Shown: positions 12,993 through 23,057, counted from the first letter of the stretch. The stretch: DNA of 64,000 bases from Larimichthys crocea (GCF_000972845.2 NC_040011.1:24470379-24534378), one strand, 5' to 3'. Notes: a model not told the origin generated them from the letters alone. A program made the numbers and translations.

Positions 12993-13962
12993 CTGAGGGG
13001 CATGAGAACAGGGTAAATCCTTGACAACTTCAATGAAACCTCACACAAAGAGTAAAACTCGGGGGGACGAGAGAAATGCAACACCGTACAGTAGCCTGAC
13101 CTCCTCCAGCTACCATAGACATGTTTGCACCAGATACCGGGCGTGGCCGCCTTTCTGCACAAAGCCAGAAATAAAGAGAGAAGCTATTGCTTTCAACAGC
13201 AAGACCCCCGGGTGACCTTCCTTATCGACCCCGTCATGACCCCATAGTGAGGAAGGAGAGAAGCAGAGCACCCGGTATCACTGCACAGGAGTCGAATGCA
13301 CATCACAATAGCTAAAAAGGAAGGCGCTGTCATTGTGTGCACACAGTAAATCAGCGTGAAGGTGACAGTCCCAGTTCTTGGGCTTGTGTGCCCATCTTAA
13401 AGGCCGACACACTCATAAGTCAAACTGTTTTCTCCATCTACACTCTCACCGTGAGTGTAGCCTCAAGACTTCGCTCATCCACGCATTGTTTCTTAAGCAT
13501 TTCTCCACAGCTGGGCTGGTTTGTCTGTTTCGGGTCAAAAAGAGGTTCATGGCTTCAGGGTTCAACTGTACTAGGTTTACACTGAGGAATGTGTCACATC
13601 AAGCTTTAATACCAGCTGGCCATGGAGGCTCGGGGCTACTGAATTGATCATTTCCACTCACAACCCCCTGAAATGACTCTTCATAAATTAAAAAAATACA
13701 CCAGGCTTTAGACTCTGCAGCTGGGTTTGAAAGCAACATAACAATTGAATTATGCTTTGTTTTCACAAGCATTTATGCTCACGATTCTTGTACACTAGGC
13801 AGATCCCCTTCGATCTTAACTCAAGCGTAAACAGTTATCTTTTCTGTTTATGTTCAGATACGTGACAGTTAACCCTGTGAGAGTGCGGCATAACCACTGC
13901 ATAAATCTGTCTATCTATCTTTTGTAAGTTTTCTCGTGTGTCATACTGTGTTTCATCCACAG

Positions 13963-14066
13963 TTGACCTGGAGCACATGAGGACAGTGAAGGCTGACAAA
14001 CACCAGCGCTTCTGCCAAGAGAACAGCCTCATCAGTCAGTTTGTATCGGCCAAGACGGGGGACTCG
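13963..14066 (+). CDS. rab28: rab28 internal exon (end of G4 motif, G5 SAK motif)
   Basis: Internal exon of 104 nt. The first two bases complete the Ile codon of NKID, then 34 codons run [20 protein letters not shown] followed by [14 protein letters not shown]. It therefore supplies the Asp of the G4 motif, which selects guanine, and the G5 motif SAK, which contacts the base. The acceptor CAG ends at 13962 and the donor GTCAGT begins at 14067; the exon ends in phase 0 after the Ser of TGDS. GTCAGT is a less common but accepted donor. Sequence order and spacing match RAB28 throughout, with no frameshift or stop. Confidence 0.97.
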
Positions 14067-14146
14067 GTCAGTACCAGCTGAATCAATAAGTCAGAATAAA
14101 AATATGGAGTGTGGAGAGACTTACCTTGTCCTATCTCTTTTTCCAG

Positions 14147-14224
14147 GTGTACCTTTGTTTCCAGAGAGTGGCTGCTGAGATACTTGGTGTAAAGCTAAAC
14201 AAAGCAGAAATAGAGCAGTCCCAG
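14147..14224 (+). CDS. rab28: rab28 internal exon (C-terminal helix)
   Basis: In-phase exon of 78 nt, 26 codons, from [20 protein letters not shown] to EIEQSQ. It encodes the last helix of the GTPase fold and the start of the hypervariable tail; [11 protein letters not shown] is characteristic of RAB28. The acceptor TTCCAG ends at 14146 after an intron of only 80 nt, and the donor GTGAGC begins at 14225. From here the transcript can splice either to the alternative exon at 17105 or to the terminal exon at 18716, both of which continue in phase 0 with Arg. Confidence 0.97.
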
Positions 14225-15369
14225 GTGAGCCATCAAGGTCTCTCAAATTTCACAAAAAAAAGTCTATGTAGCTGCCTCTTGAGCCACATTTTAAATGACG
14301 TATTTCATCCTAACTAGTATAGAATATTTACACTTTTAACTCTGCTTTGCACTCATCCAGAAATCACTCCATTTCCATATTTATAATTGATTGCTAGTAG
14401 TAGTAGTGATATTTCCGGGGTCCTCTTTCCTATCATTATGTGTAATGTTATGCCTGAACTTAAGGGAGGTCACAGTGAGTGTGTTAGGTCAGAGGAGGTC
14501 ACCACACACTGTAAAGGACCTTTTGCTGTGTAAACAGGAGTTTGTTACGTCTGCCTCCTGTAATGGTCTACCTGCCACTGACACTGCCCATCTGTAAATA
14601 GCACCCACATTGACCACATTAGTGCGTGAAGCCAGAGGTTAAAGGTAGGCAGTTGTAGGGGTGAGGAGGTTAGGATTGGCTGGCTGATTTATTTGGTTTA
14701 TCTCCCACCGTTTTGGGCCAAAACAGGGTCTCAGTTTGCCAGCCAGACCATGGTGCCCAGTGATGGCAGCTGTAGGATATACAAGGTCACCTCCCCCAGA
14801 AGCATTAATCCTGTGTCTGATATGACCGGTTGGAGCCACTCTGGCTGGGTAGTAGTTGATGAGCTGGGGGGCTACAGAGAGGTCAGGACCCTCGGAGGAG
14901 GGAGAGCACGTAAGGAAAGGACTGGCCAAATTCTCAAGACCTTCTCCCATCACCAGCACTACTGCTGACTAAATGAAAATGACCAACGATTAATGGAGCT
15001 GTCCATCTGCTTTCTTCTTCCTCCCCTCCCTTGATAGCTCTGTCAATAAAGCAAAGTGCTTTAATCCAGGCTAATCAAGCAGGGTGAGTGACTGGATCCA
15101 ATTCACACCTCATGGGAAAAAGACTAGAGTTTGCAGAAACTCACAAAACTTGACAGTGTTAAGTGCTTTTAAAAAAAAAAATCTATATGTAAGTAAACTT
15201 CTAATGCAAAATACAATTGTATTATATAACTGTAGAAATCATTCCACAACAGAAATCTAAGAAGGAAAGATACCAGGGCATTACAGAGGACAAATTATTA
15301 GGTTATTTCTGTTATCCTATCACCATGTTTTGAAGGAATTTAATGATAATAAATGTTTTCTGGTCTGCA

Positions 15370-15700
15370 AATAAGTATTATTTCCATTATTGATTAACCT
15401 AACAATTGTTTTCTCAATTGCTTAATTGTATAGTCTATAAAATGTCAGAAAATAATAAGAAAATAATTGTATAGTCTATAAAATGTCAGAAAATAATAAG
15501 AAAATTATTTGATTTGTCCGAGGAGCAGTCTGAAACCAAAAAATAAATGATTTTTAAAGATTATGATAAAATAATTTATAAAATGGAGAAAAGCAGAAAA
15601 ATTCTCACATTTAAAAAGTAAAACTCAAGAATGTTTCACACTATTGAAATAGTTGCAGTATAAATTTCTCTTTATCGATGAATTGTTTCAGTACAGTATT
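15370..15700. mobile_element. Old interspersed repeat related to other copies in this window
   Basis: Phrases such as GATTAACCTAACAATTGTTT, GTCTATAAAATGTCAGAAAA and a later AAATTCTCACATTTAAAAAG follow the order of a very common fish repeat with a CGATTAATCGATTAG-type end. Related fragments occur in this window at 39350-39510, 47620-47720 and 57995-58235. Superfamily and exact limits are not determined. Confidence 0.5.
15423..15504. repeat. Exact 41-bp tandem duplication
   Basis: Two adjacent copies of a 41-bp unit (15423-15463 and 15464-15504), both beginning TAATTGTATAGTC and ending AATAAGAAAA, with no mismatch. It sits inside an otherwise diverged repeat, so the duplication is younger than the host repeat. 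Confidence 0.95.
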
Positions 15701-16861
15701 GTTTCAGTGCAGTTTTCTAATGTTGAAGATGTGAAGTGACACACTGAGTTTGTGTCATGCATGTAGAGATGAGGCTTTGAGCAGGTCATGACTCTGGGTC
15801 TTGCCATGGGGCTAGTGAAGCCTCATTATCAGCTGTCAGCTTTAGAGAGCTGAACATGAGGGTCATAACCCCTAACAGTATTATATCTGCCTGGCAGCCC
15901 TCTCCGTCATGGTCCTCTGTCTGCTAGATCAGATAGCGAGGCCACGGATCACTCACTGACTCCGACACAAGGCTTCGGCAGCTCGTTAATCAGACAGCCA
16001 ACCAGGGCCTGCTATTCAGACATGTGGTCTGTTCTTCCATGGTTATGAGGCAAACAGTCCAGTAGCCTGTTGCACAGTGTAGGGTAATTTGAACTTGAAG
16101 TCCCAAGTATCATTTATCATGTATGTATCCAATGTACTGTAGGTATAAGTCACAACAAAGTATAATGCTGTGCAAGAAGTAAAGATTTTCATGAAATAAT
16201 TCGCACAGAAAATGGGACAAAGTGACCAAAGAACCCGGGAGAACAAATTCTGCTCATTTTATTTCATTTGTCTTTTTCACCTTTTAATAATCCGGGATCA
16301 ACATGAGGCAAAACTTCACTTTTATTTAATCTTTGGCTCCATCAATGATGTTTTATTTATGGCTAGACGTCAGGAAAGCTACAAACTATTTATTGTAGTG
16401 CCAAAACAAGTAGCTGATTAATGGATTAGTCGATCAATAGTTTTGACAATCTAGTAAACATTTAAATATATAATCAACAGGACTATTTTATGGATTCTGA
16501 TTTTCAAAACTATATACCGTTTTGAAATAAGTTCTGGCATAGCCAACATTTATCTCACATGACTGATCAGCTGTTTCCGCTCAGACAGTCTTCTTTTTGC
16601 TCCGATGGCTCTAAAAAAACATCCTGATCTCACCACACAGATCTAATGTAACCTTCCTCACGTTAATACATGAAATAAACAGAGGTGTCATATTTGTTGT
16701 CTGAATTGTTTTCCCATCAGTTGACATGTGACTGAAGCTCTTATAATTACATCAACTTGTTGCACTCCCTTCTTCTGTTTTTTTGACAGGAGAATTGGCG
16801 ACACCTACTGCTTATCTCAAAACCAGCTAACATTCACATAATGGTAGCGGATGGGAACAAG

Positions 16862-17104
16862 CGTAAAAATTTGCAATCCGTTTGGCTGGAAACATGGCTT
16901 TTGATATCATGCTTCATTTTTGTCTGTTTCTCACATTTTTGTTGATTTCTCTCACTCCCTGACCTTCTCCCTACCCTCTCCTATTCATTGTCCTTACTCA
17001 ACTTGTCTTTGGTCTCCATTCTTATCATCCTCTCCTATGCCTTGGTCCTTGTCCTTTTGCTTACCTCCATCTCTCCACTGCTCTGACGTGTTGAACCTGC
17101 TCAG
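16862..17104 (+). promoter_or_regulatory. rab28: Extended splice acceptor region with AG exclusion zone
   Basis: From 16862 to 17102 there is not a single AG dinucleotide; the next AG is the acceptor itself at 17103-17104. A good branch-point match CTGAC has its A at 16962, 142 nt before the acceptor, and is followed by about 100 nt of pyrimidine-rich sequence containing repeated TCTCC/CTCTC/TCTT-like words of the kind PTB-type proteins bind. A second CTGAC lies only 18 nt from the acceptor but has little pyrimidine tract after it. AG-free zones with distant branch points are a known mark of regulated exons. Regulation by PTB is inference. Confidence 0.7.
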
Positions 17105-17200
17105 AGGATTGTGAAAGCTGAGCTGGTCGACTACCCACAGGACGAAGGCCCAATTAGTCCAGAGAACGGCCAACAAAGCAAAATATGTTCTGTTCAATAG
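17105..17200 (+). CDS. rab28: rab28 alternative C-terminal exon (ends CSVQ)
   Basis: Cassette exon read in phase 0 after the common exon at 14224. It encodes 31 residues from RIVKAELVDYPQDEGPISPE through a short polar stretch to KICSVQ, then TAG at 17198-17200. The first residues (RIVKAELVDY) parallel the terminal exon ([10 protein letters not shown]), which suggests an exon duplication. The end CSVQ is a CaaX box like that of the second human RAB28 isoform, which arises from a 95-nt cassette insertion. Six bases after the stop there is a donor GTACGT at 17207, so the exon is probably 102 nt (17105-17206) and splices on to the terminal exon, which would then be 3' UTR. With the stop so close to the last junction, nonsense-mediated decay is not expected. 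Confidence 0.9.
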   Translation, partial: RIVKAELVDYPQDEGPISPENGQQSKICSVQ

Positions 17201-17604
17201 TTGGAAGTACGTCTGCACAGTTACTTAGATAGATTTCAGTAGATCTGTCGTAGATCAGAAAAAGTCCTGTAGTTGTAGTAAATACCATAGTCATAGTGGA
17301 TGTATTTGGTTCTTCTAGTAGAAAATGTAGAGAAACCCATCAGACTAATAGAACCTAATCACACCTCCTCTGCTGTTATGTTGTGTTATGATAGAGTTGA
17401 CAGTATTTTGCTGAACTGTCTTAGGAATCTAAGCTATGTGTGTTGTATAAGTTGGTTAAGAGTGATGTAGTGAGAAAAACATTCATGATGTTAACAAAGA
17501 TAACTCCACTTTGACCTCCTGACCCGGCTCGGAGCGGGGGTGCACAAATATTCTGACCAGTGTCTTAAATCATTGTGTAGATTTTGAGCCATGTGCAGAG
17601 AAAT

Positions 17605-17800
17605 GTTAAAGTAATAGTTGAATTTTTTTGGAGATATGTTGCATTAGATGAGAAGATCACTCTCATGTCTGTACATATAAAACAATAGCCAGCAGCCGGT
17701 TATCTTAGATTAGCATAAAGACTTCCTGAACCATCTAATGGAAGTCACTGTGTCTAGCCAAGAAATAGTCTGGCACTTAACCCTGCTCACATTACTTATT
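17605..17800 (+). mobile_element. Interspersed repeat fragment, teleost type
   Basis: Contains GATGAGAAGATC, ACTCTCATGTCTGTAC and CAGCAGCCGGTTATCTTAGA followed by TTAGCATAAAGACT, in the order found in a very common fish repeat. Part of the same unit occurs in reverse orientation at 18335-18520. It lies in the last rab28 intron and has no coding capacity. Class undetermined. Confidence 0.6.
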
Positions 17801-18334
17801 AGTCAGCAACAAGAAGCCCAGTTCAAGTCTTTCACAAAGCTCTCTCCAACGACTAAAAGTCAGTAACAGATTTACTCTTGTCCAGCACATGTTGCTTGAT
17901 CACTCACTTCATTTCTTCTTAGCTACCTCAGTCAACATCCCCTTGGGTCTTTTTGCCTCTTCCATTATGTCAGTAGAGGCTGCTCAGCGTGGGTACATCG
18001 CCCGCTTGCACAGCCTTGTTTCTGGAACCCTGGTGGTCCAAAACACCCATGGTCCAAACACTAACACTCCCCCGTGCTCTGAACTCGGCAGCCCGGCTAA
18101 CAAACTTAGCTAACATTAGCTAACAGCAGCTATAGTTCACAGCAGTTTACTGTCTATCAAGAAGCTCTGTAAATCACAGAGAGTTGTTGCGGGGCAGCTG
18201 GAAATCATCAGAGGAAAAACAGAAAACATTACATACTTCTCACGGGAGTTTGTATTCAGAGCACAAAGTTTCCAATTTCCAGTCTGTCATTTTATGGTAG
18301 CAAAGTTACACCATGTGGCTTTAAACAAATGCAA

Positions 18335-18520
18335 TGTAACATGTTAATTAGTGAACTTTAGTGATACTTGTAGGTGCATTTTGTTACTTACTGGCAGGCG
18401 AGCTGCTTCCCCGTTGCCAGTCATTGTGCTAAGCTAAACAACTGCTGGCTGTAGCTTCGTTGTTACCATATACACACGATATCTTGATCTTCTCCTTAGT
18501 TCGCTCTAATAAAGATAATA
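18335..18520 (-). mobile_element. Reverse copy of the repeat at 17605-17800
   Basis: The plus strand reads AGTCATTGTGCTAAGC, then TAAACAACTGCTGGCTGTAG, the reverse complement of the CAGCCAGCAG...TTAGCATAAAGACT phrase at about 17690-17730. The two copies face each other across about 550 bases in the final rab28 intron and could base-pair in the pre-mRNA. Confidence 0.6.
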
Positions 18521-18715
18521 TTTGTTTTTAGATTGCAGTGTGTTAGGCTTCTTTCTGTAATGAACAGCTAATCTCATGTAAAGTGTGTTTTCTCACTCTC
18601 CGTAACTCACTGTAACGCTGTAAAATGTGATGAACTCCATTTTATCTGTGGTCCGTGTGGAGATTACAAGAGCTTTTTTAATTCTCTGTGTTCATCTGTC
18701 TCTCCATCTTTTCAG

Positions 18716-18808
18716 CGTGTGGTGAAGGCAGACATTGTGAACTACAGTCAGGACACCGTAGCCAGGACAGTCAACCCCCCTCGCAGCTCCATGTGCGTGG
18801 TGCAGTGA
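18716..18808 (+). CDS. rab28: rab28 terminal coding exon (ends CVVQ)
   Basis: Terminal coding exon, acceptor TTTTCAG ending at 18715 after a normal short pyrimidine tract. Thirty codons run from [20 protein letters not shown] to [10 protein letters not shown], followed by TGA at 18806-18808. [10 protein letters not shown] matches the main RAB28 isoform. The last four residues CVVQ form a CaaX box; RAB28 is known to be farnesylated rather than doubly geranylgeranylated like most Rabs. When the cassette exon at 17105 is included, this exon becomes untranslated. No frameshift or premature stop is seen in either splice form. Confidence 0.96.
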   Translation, partial: RVVKADIVNYSQDTVARTVNPPRSSMCVVQ

Positions 18809-18816
18809 CCTCCTTC

Positions 18817-18817
<1 letters not shown>

Positions 18818-18865
<48 letters not shown>
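18818..18865. repeat. (CA)n microsatellite in the rab28 3' UTR
   Basis: About 48 bases of uninterrupted CA, starting 10 bases after the TGA of the terminal exon. Such a run in mature mRNA can bind hnRNP L-type proteins, but that is inference here. Confidence 0.97.
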
Positions 18866-18868
<3 letters not shown>

Positions 18869-20166
18869 CATGTAAAATTGTCTTCAGTCAGTATTCCTCT
18901 TTGAGGATTTTTTGGGTGAATGGATAAAATATGTTGAGTGTGTTCTCTGTATTCCTGTGTGTGTCGTACGGGTGAGATGAAGAACAGACTGTGTGGTTTT
19001 CGAGGCCTTGGCCTGTAGTTCGGATATTTAGCAGGAACGATTTCTTGGGTGGTTCACCAAATGGGACCTCCGTTTTTTCAAGTTTACACGCAGCTATCAT
19101 TTTACTTCTGATTCATCTTAAATAACTATATAAAAAAGATTCTAAGTGATTACTTGATTTATGTGTTAGCATGAATCTGGCTGTTTTACGTAGAAAGACT
19201 GCTGCTGTAATCAGTCAGTCTGGTAAATGAAAATATTTTTATATACAAGTATACTTTCCTCTACCATTGCTATTAGGGACATTTGTTTCAATGATTAGAG
19301 ATGATGCAGGATATTTCTAAAGATAACAACATCAACACCTGTCAAATTCCTGTCCCTGCAACTGCAAAGTGGATTCAGTGGAAGAAGCAATGGCACAAAA
19401 CACTTGAGGTGAAACCAAAATCTCTCTCATATGTTTCTTTGCGATATTTTTTATGTCTCTGGTGCTCCAGGGAGGGACATCGAGGTTAAAATGCTGTAGT
19501 GGACTGAAACAAATCTCTGTTTTCAATTTGCCAATTAAGGGCATGCACTAGCAGTGCTGTGACATGAAGTGTGTACTGTTATTTTACATAGAACTAGAAA
19601 TATTTGAATTTTACAATCATAAATCAACATTTACATTTTATAATCTATACTCTTCAGATTATATCCAGATGATTTACATTCCTTATATAGGTATCTCCAG
19701 ATGTTTATGTAGAGTCTATCTACATTTTGATAATTTAGCTTTACAGTTTCACACTATGTGACGTTTCCTGGTTCGTCCTGTTAGAGGACAATGCAGATGC
19801 TGTGTTGATAAAGTGTTGAGATAGATGAATATGACTCAGGAAGGAGGTACCTGAGTGTCGAGCTGAGCATGAGCTGAGCTGAAATGTACAACATTTTAGT
19901 AGAGGTCTCTACATAGCCTTATTCACCTGTCCGTTATAGAACAGAAGTTTGCATTGAAGAATGGCTATAGGCATGAGATGCTTCATAGGATCTTCATTTT
20001 CATCAACAGCCTGTGACAGCATGTGTATTTGTAGAGACAGCTAAGATATTGTACGTTTAACCAGTTTTGTCAAAGCAGTTTCTACATGTGGACATAATGA
20101 GTTTTAATGTGGTGTCCACCTACTGTACCAAAATATCTGCCATATGTGTAAAAGATGTGTTTGTAC

Positions 20167-20172
20167 AATAAA
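20167..20172 (+). terminator. rab28: Probable rab28 poly(A) signal AATAAA
   Basis: AATAAA at 20167-20172, followed 20-40 bases later by a T-rich GTTCCTTTTGTTC element that fits a downstream cleavage signal. It is the first canonical signal after the stop codon with such a context. Another AATAAA at 20338 is a possible alternative. Confidence 0.6.
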
Positions 20173-20190
20173 AGCCACCTCTGCTTCATT

Positions 20191-23014
20191 CAGAGTTCCT
20201 TTTGTTCAAATTATCTTTAGCATCCTGTTCGGTTTGATCTTGTAAAGCAAATGTATGCTTAAACATAATAAATATAACAAGAATGTACAGTTTGATGTTT
20301 AGATAATGTCATGCAGCAACACAGTTTTGTGTTTCTGAATAAAAATGCTACATGAAAACAAGAAATAATTTGTGCAGTGCATCTTTGAATCTGGTTTGTG
20401 ATATTCTTTTTAGAGTAATTAATATCTAATGTATCTGCAAGTCTCAAAAAGCCTTGAAAAAGGCTTCAGAGAGTGTTAAAAGGTATTTCCAAAGGCAGAA
20501 ATGTGAGTTATAAAATGTCTTTTATGTCAGATTTCCTGCTGTCAGGGGACATTATACACCTTTTAAATTAAAAAAAGAATTTTTGCGACAGTAGATCACG
20601 CCTTAGGAGGGTGTTGAATTCTTTTTTCCTGACATTTTGTCACCATCTTCAGACCTGTAGCAAACGCTGCCTCTTCTGCTGGTTACAGAATCTAAACCTT
20701 AATAAATAAATAATTTTCAATTGGTTAATCAATTCATTCATTGTCTGGCACATAATTAATGAATTATATCAGCAGAATAGTATTGTTTTATACTGCTGGG
20801 AAAATTTGTGATATCATAATTAATAACTCTAGGCCACATCACCCCTACAGGATGTTAATCAGACTTTCATACTTTGGCGAAACATATTAATTCACATTCT
20901 ATGTGGTATTAAAAATATGTTGTGTGAATCCTGCAGAAACCCTAAATTAGCAAATGTTAGTTTGTGGTATAGTTTTACCAGAATGCGACCTCTATGAATT
21001 TGTTCAGGCCTTCACATCACTCAGCCTTTGTTAGCTTGTTACCACATTCAGGCCTCAGTTTCATTGCAATTTTTCATCCTGTGCTACAAACACAAACCAA
21101 TCGGAACAAGCCCGGAGGTGCTCATAAGAGCAGCAGATGATGGGAACTGGACTATAGTTGATGAAGGCATTACAGATTAAGGATCCATGTGTTGAAATTT
21201 AAGCATAAGGACTGAAACTTGACCACCCCAGAGATCCCCCTCTATATAGACTAACCTAAGTCTCTGGTAGCTAATGAGCCACCTGGTCTTTGTTCAGTAA
21301 ATCTTCACTGAACAGCGCCTAAATCCACTCTGGACAGATGATACAAATGGCTTTATAAATGGTTGTAAGCTGTATTAATTAATCACTTAAATAGTCCAGC
21401 CTTTTGTCTCCTGTCACACCCCCATAAGAGGGTTCTGGTTTTGGGTTTAGCCTTTTTTTTTGCTGAGTCATTGAAACCACTGGTATTTAGGGGGATTAAG
21501 TGCATTTGAAACCATAGAGACATCAGGACAAAGCCTATCTTTCCGGGAATATCTTGCATGTTATCTTCTAGGTGTTGTATAATGTCACTGTCTGTAGTAG
21601 AGCCACGACAAACAACACAGAAACTCAATGGAGAGTGAGGCAGCCCAGCTGGGGTCATTCCAGCACACGTGCATTGTTTCGCTTGAGTGGACGTCTTAGG
21701 AACTGTCTCTGCTGAATTTTTGTCAAGAGCTGTCACTGACGCTGACAGGCGAGACTTGCCCTTGGCTTTGCTGCTGTTTAGACAGGTGTTTTTGCAAAGA
21801 AAACAACTGCAGCCCCGTTTCCAGCTTAGACGCTCACAACACTGACGTTCCTCTGGAGATGGAAGGAAAGAACACTGTGCAGATAATGCCTGAGAGGGGT
21901 GAGGCCTTTTGACAGATTGGCAAAAGTCAAGGGTGATTTGTGTCCAAATGAATTTGTCTACCTGTTTTCTCAGTAACTCCATGTGAATCATTTTGTGTGT
22001 GTTAGTCGGTTTTGGTGTTTGCTCACTCTCCATTTGGGTACACATACCCATGAAGATGCAGAAGTAAACAGACAAACTGTACGATGTATTTGTTCATATT
22101 TAGTTAACCGCTGTGACACATTAAATTTGCTCACTACTTTGTAGTCTCAGAATAAGTTTTGGTCCACCATGAAACCAAAACACTTCTTCTCTCTGAAGGT
22201 CTTTGCCTCTTCTGAGCTTTCAGTCTGTATTTACTTGAACTCAGTGGGTACAAGTCCTCATTTTTTGTATTTCACTCTCCTCTTCTTCCCCGTCTGTGTT
22301 TCTCATTGCTGAAACTCTGTGATGACAGTCTCAAAAAACCACACACGACAAGCTGGTAAGAGGGCCATAGTTGTGGGTTGTGCTTTTTTTTTGTGTGGGC
22401 AGAACGGAGGCCAACACCCTCGTGATTACCCACTCACCCTCTTCCGTTTTCCACCTGTGCAGAGTGCCAGACCCACAGCGTTGAGGGAGTAGGCAGGACT
22501 GAGTCAACCCCTCTGATGAGCTCCAGTCCCCCTGGTCCCCACACTGGCTCCTATTCTCTGTTACAGCACACTGGGCCAGCCAGCAGCAAGAGGAGTGACA
22601 GGCAAGAAGAGGCAGGGCCTACGCTGGGCCAGAGCTGGCATTCAGTTATTCAGAGTCGAGGCGAGCCAACAGTGCTTAGTTCCCAGGATACTTCAGAGGA
22701 TTGCTCTCCTCTGTTGTGGGTGTCCCTAAGTGTGTGTGTGTATACACAAGGATGTGTGTTGGTAGATTGTGATCTGAGAACTCTGCTTGTCTCTATTGCA
22801 GACTGCAGCTTATGTAGACCGTCCTGGTAGGTGCCGTGTGTCTGCTGCAGCTGAAAGGCACATGATTTATTTTAGGGGCACGGATGTGGGCATTCAGAGG
22901 GGTCATATTTATAGTCCGTTGGTCTGGAGAGGAGACCTGCCAGTAAAAGCAGAGATTCTGAAAAAGAGGCATGGGGACAGAAAACTGAAAGTCTTTCTCT
23001 CTTTAGAGGCCATG
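20191..23014. other. Intergenic sequence downstream of rab28
   Basis: No recognised gene. It contains the longest open frame in the window, 230 codons on the minus strand at 21383-22075, and some splice-like microexon signals at 22329-22826; both are unproven and treated as findings. The rest is AT-rich with no clear repeat structure. Confidence 0.6.
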
Positions 23015-23057
23015 GATGAATGCTATTTTCAGTGGGCTGTAATGAATAGCACTTAAA
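23015..23057 (+). repeat. Inverted repeat, left arm (partner 25074-25116)
   Basis: These 43 bases match the reverse complement of 25074-25116 with one mismatch (GGATGAATGC here, GGATAAATGC in the partner). Weaker similarity continues about 45 bases to the right of this arm. The core is GGGCTGTAATGAATAGCACT. The arms are about 2 kb apart. Confidence 0.9.

Larger units (their letters stand above)
1752..13962 (+). other. rab28: rab28 large intron (12.2 kb)
   Basis: Intron from donor GTGAGA at 1752 to acceptor CAG at 13960-13962; it interrupts the NKID motif codon for Ile. It contains a G-rich minus-strand run (2187-2212), CA microsatellites (3899-3958, 12931-12992), a GC-rich block (about 6860-7400), an interspersed element (10165-10650) and otherwise AT-rich unique-looking sequence. 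The longest open frame, 163 codons at 4473-4964, has no splice context or family similarity I can recognise. No nested gene is supported. Confidence 0.93.
14225..17104 (+). other. rab28: rab28 intron before the alternative exon
   Basis: Intron of 2.9 kb. A GC-richer stretch at 14640-14960 is open on both strands but has no splice context. A repeat-like AT-rich stretch covers about 15370-15700, with an exact tandem duplication inside, and another fragment of the same type occurs near 16415-16445. The last 240 bases lack AG entirely (see the separate entry). Confidence 0.9.
18809..20190 (+). other. rab28: rab28 3' untranslated region
   Basis: Sequence between the stop codon and the first well-placed poly(A) signal at 20167. 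It opens with a CA microsatellite and has no coding frame. The 3' end is inferred from the AATAAA and the T/GT-rich stretch after it; a second AATAAA at 20338 could give a slightly longer form. Read data would be needed to fix the end. Confidence 0.65.

Noticed and set aside
14639..14968. Open frames on both strands (106 and 91 codons) between rab28 exons
   Set aside because: No acceptor or donor fits an exon here, and the rab28 protein is complete without it.
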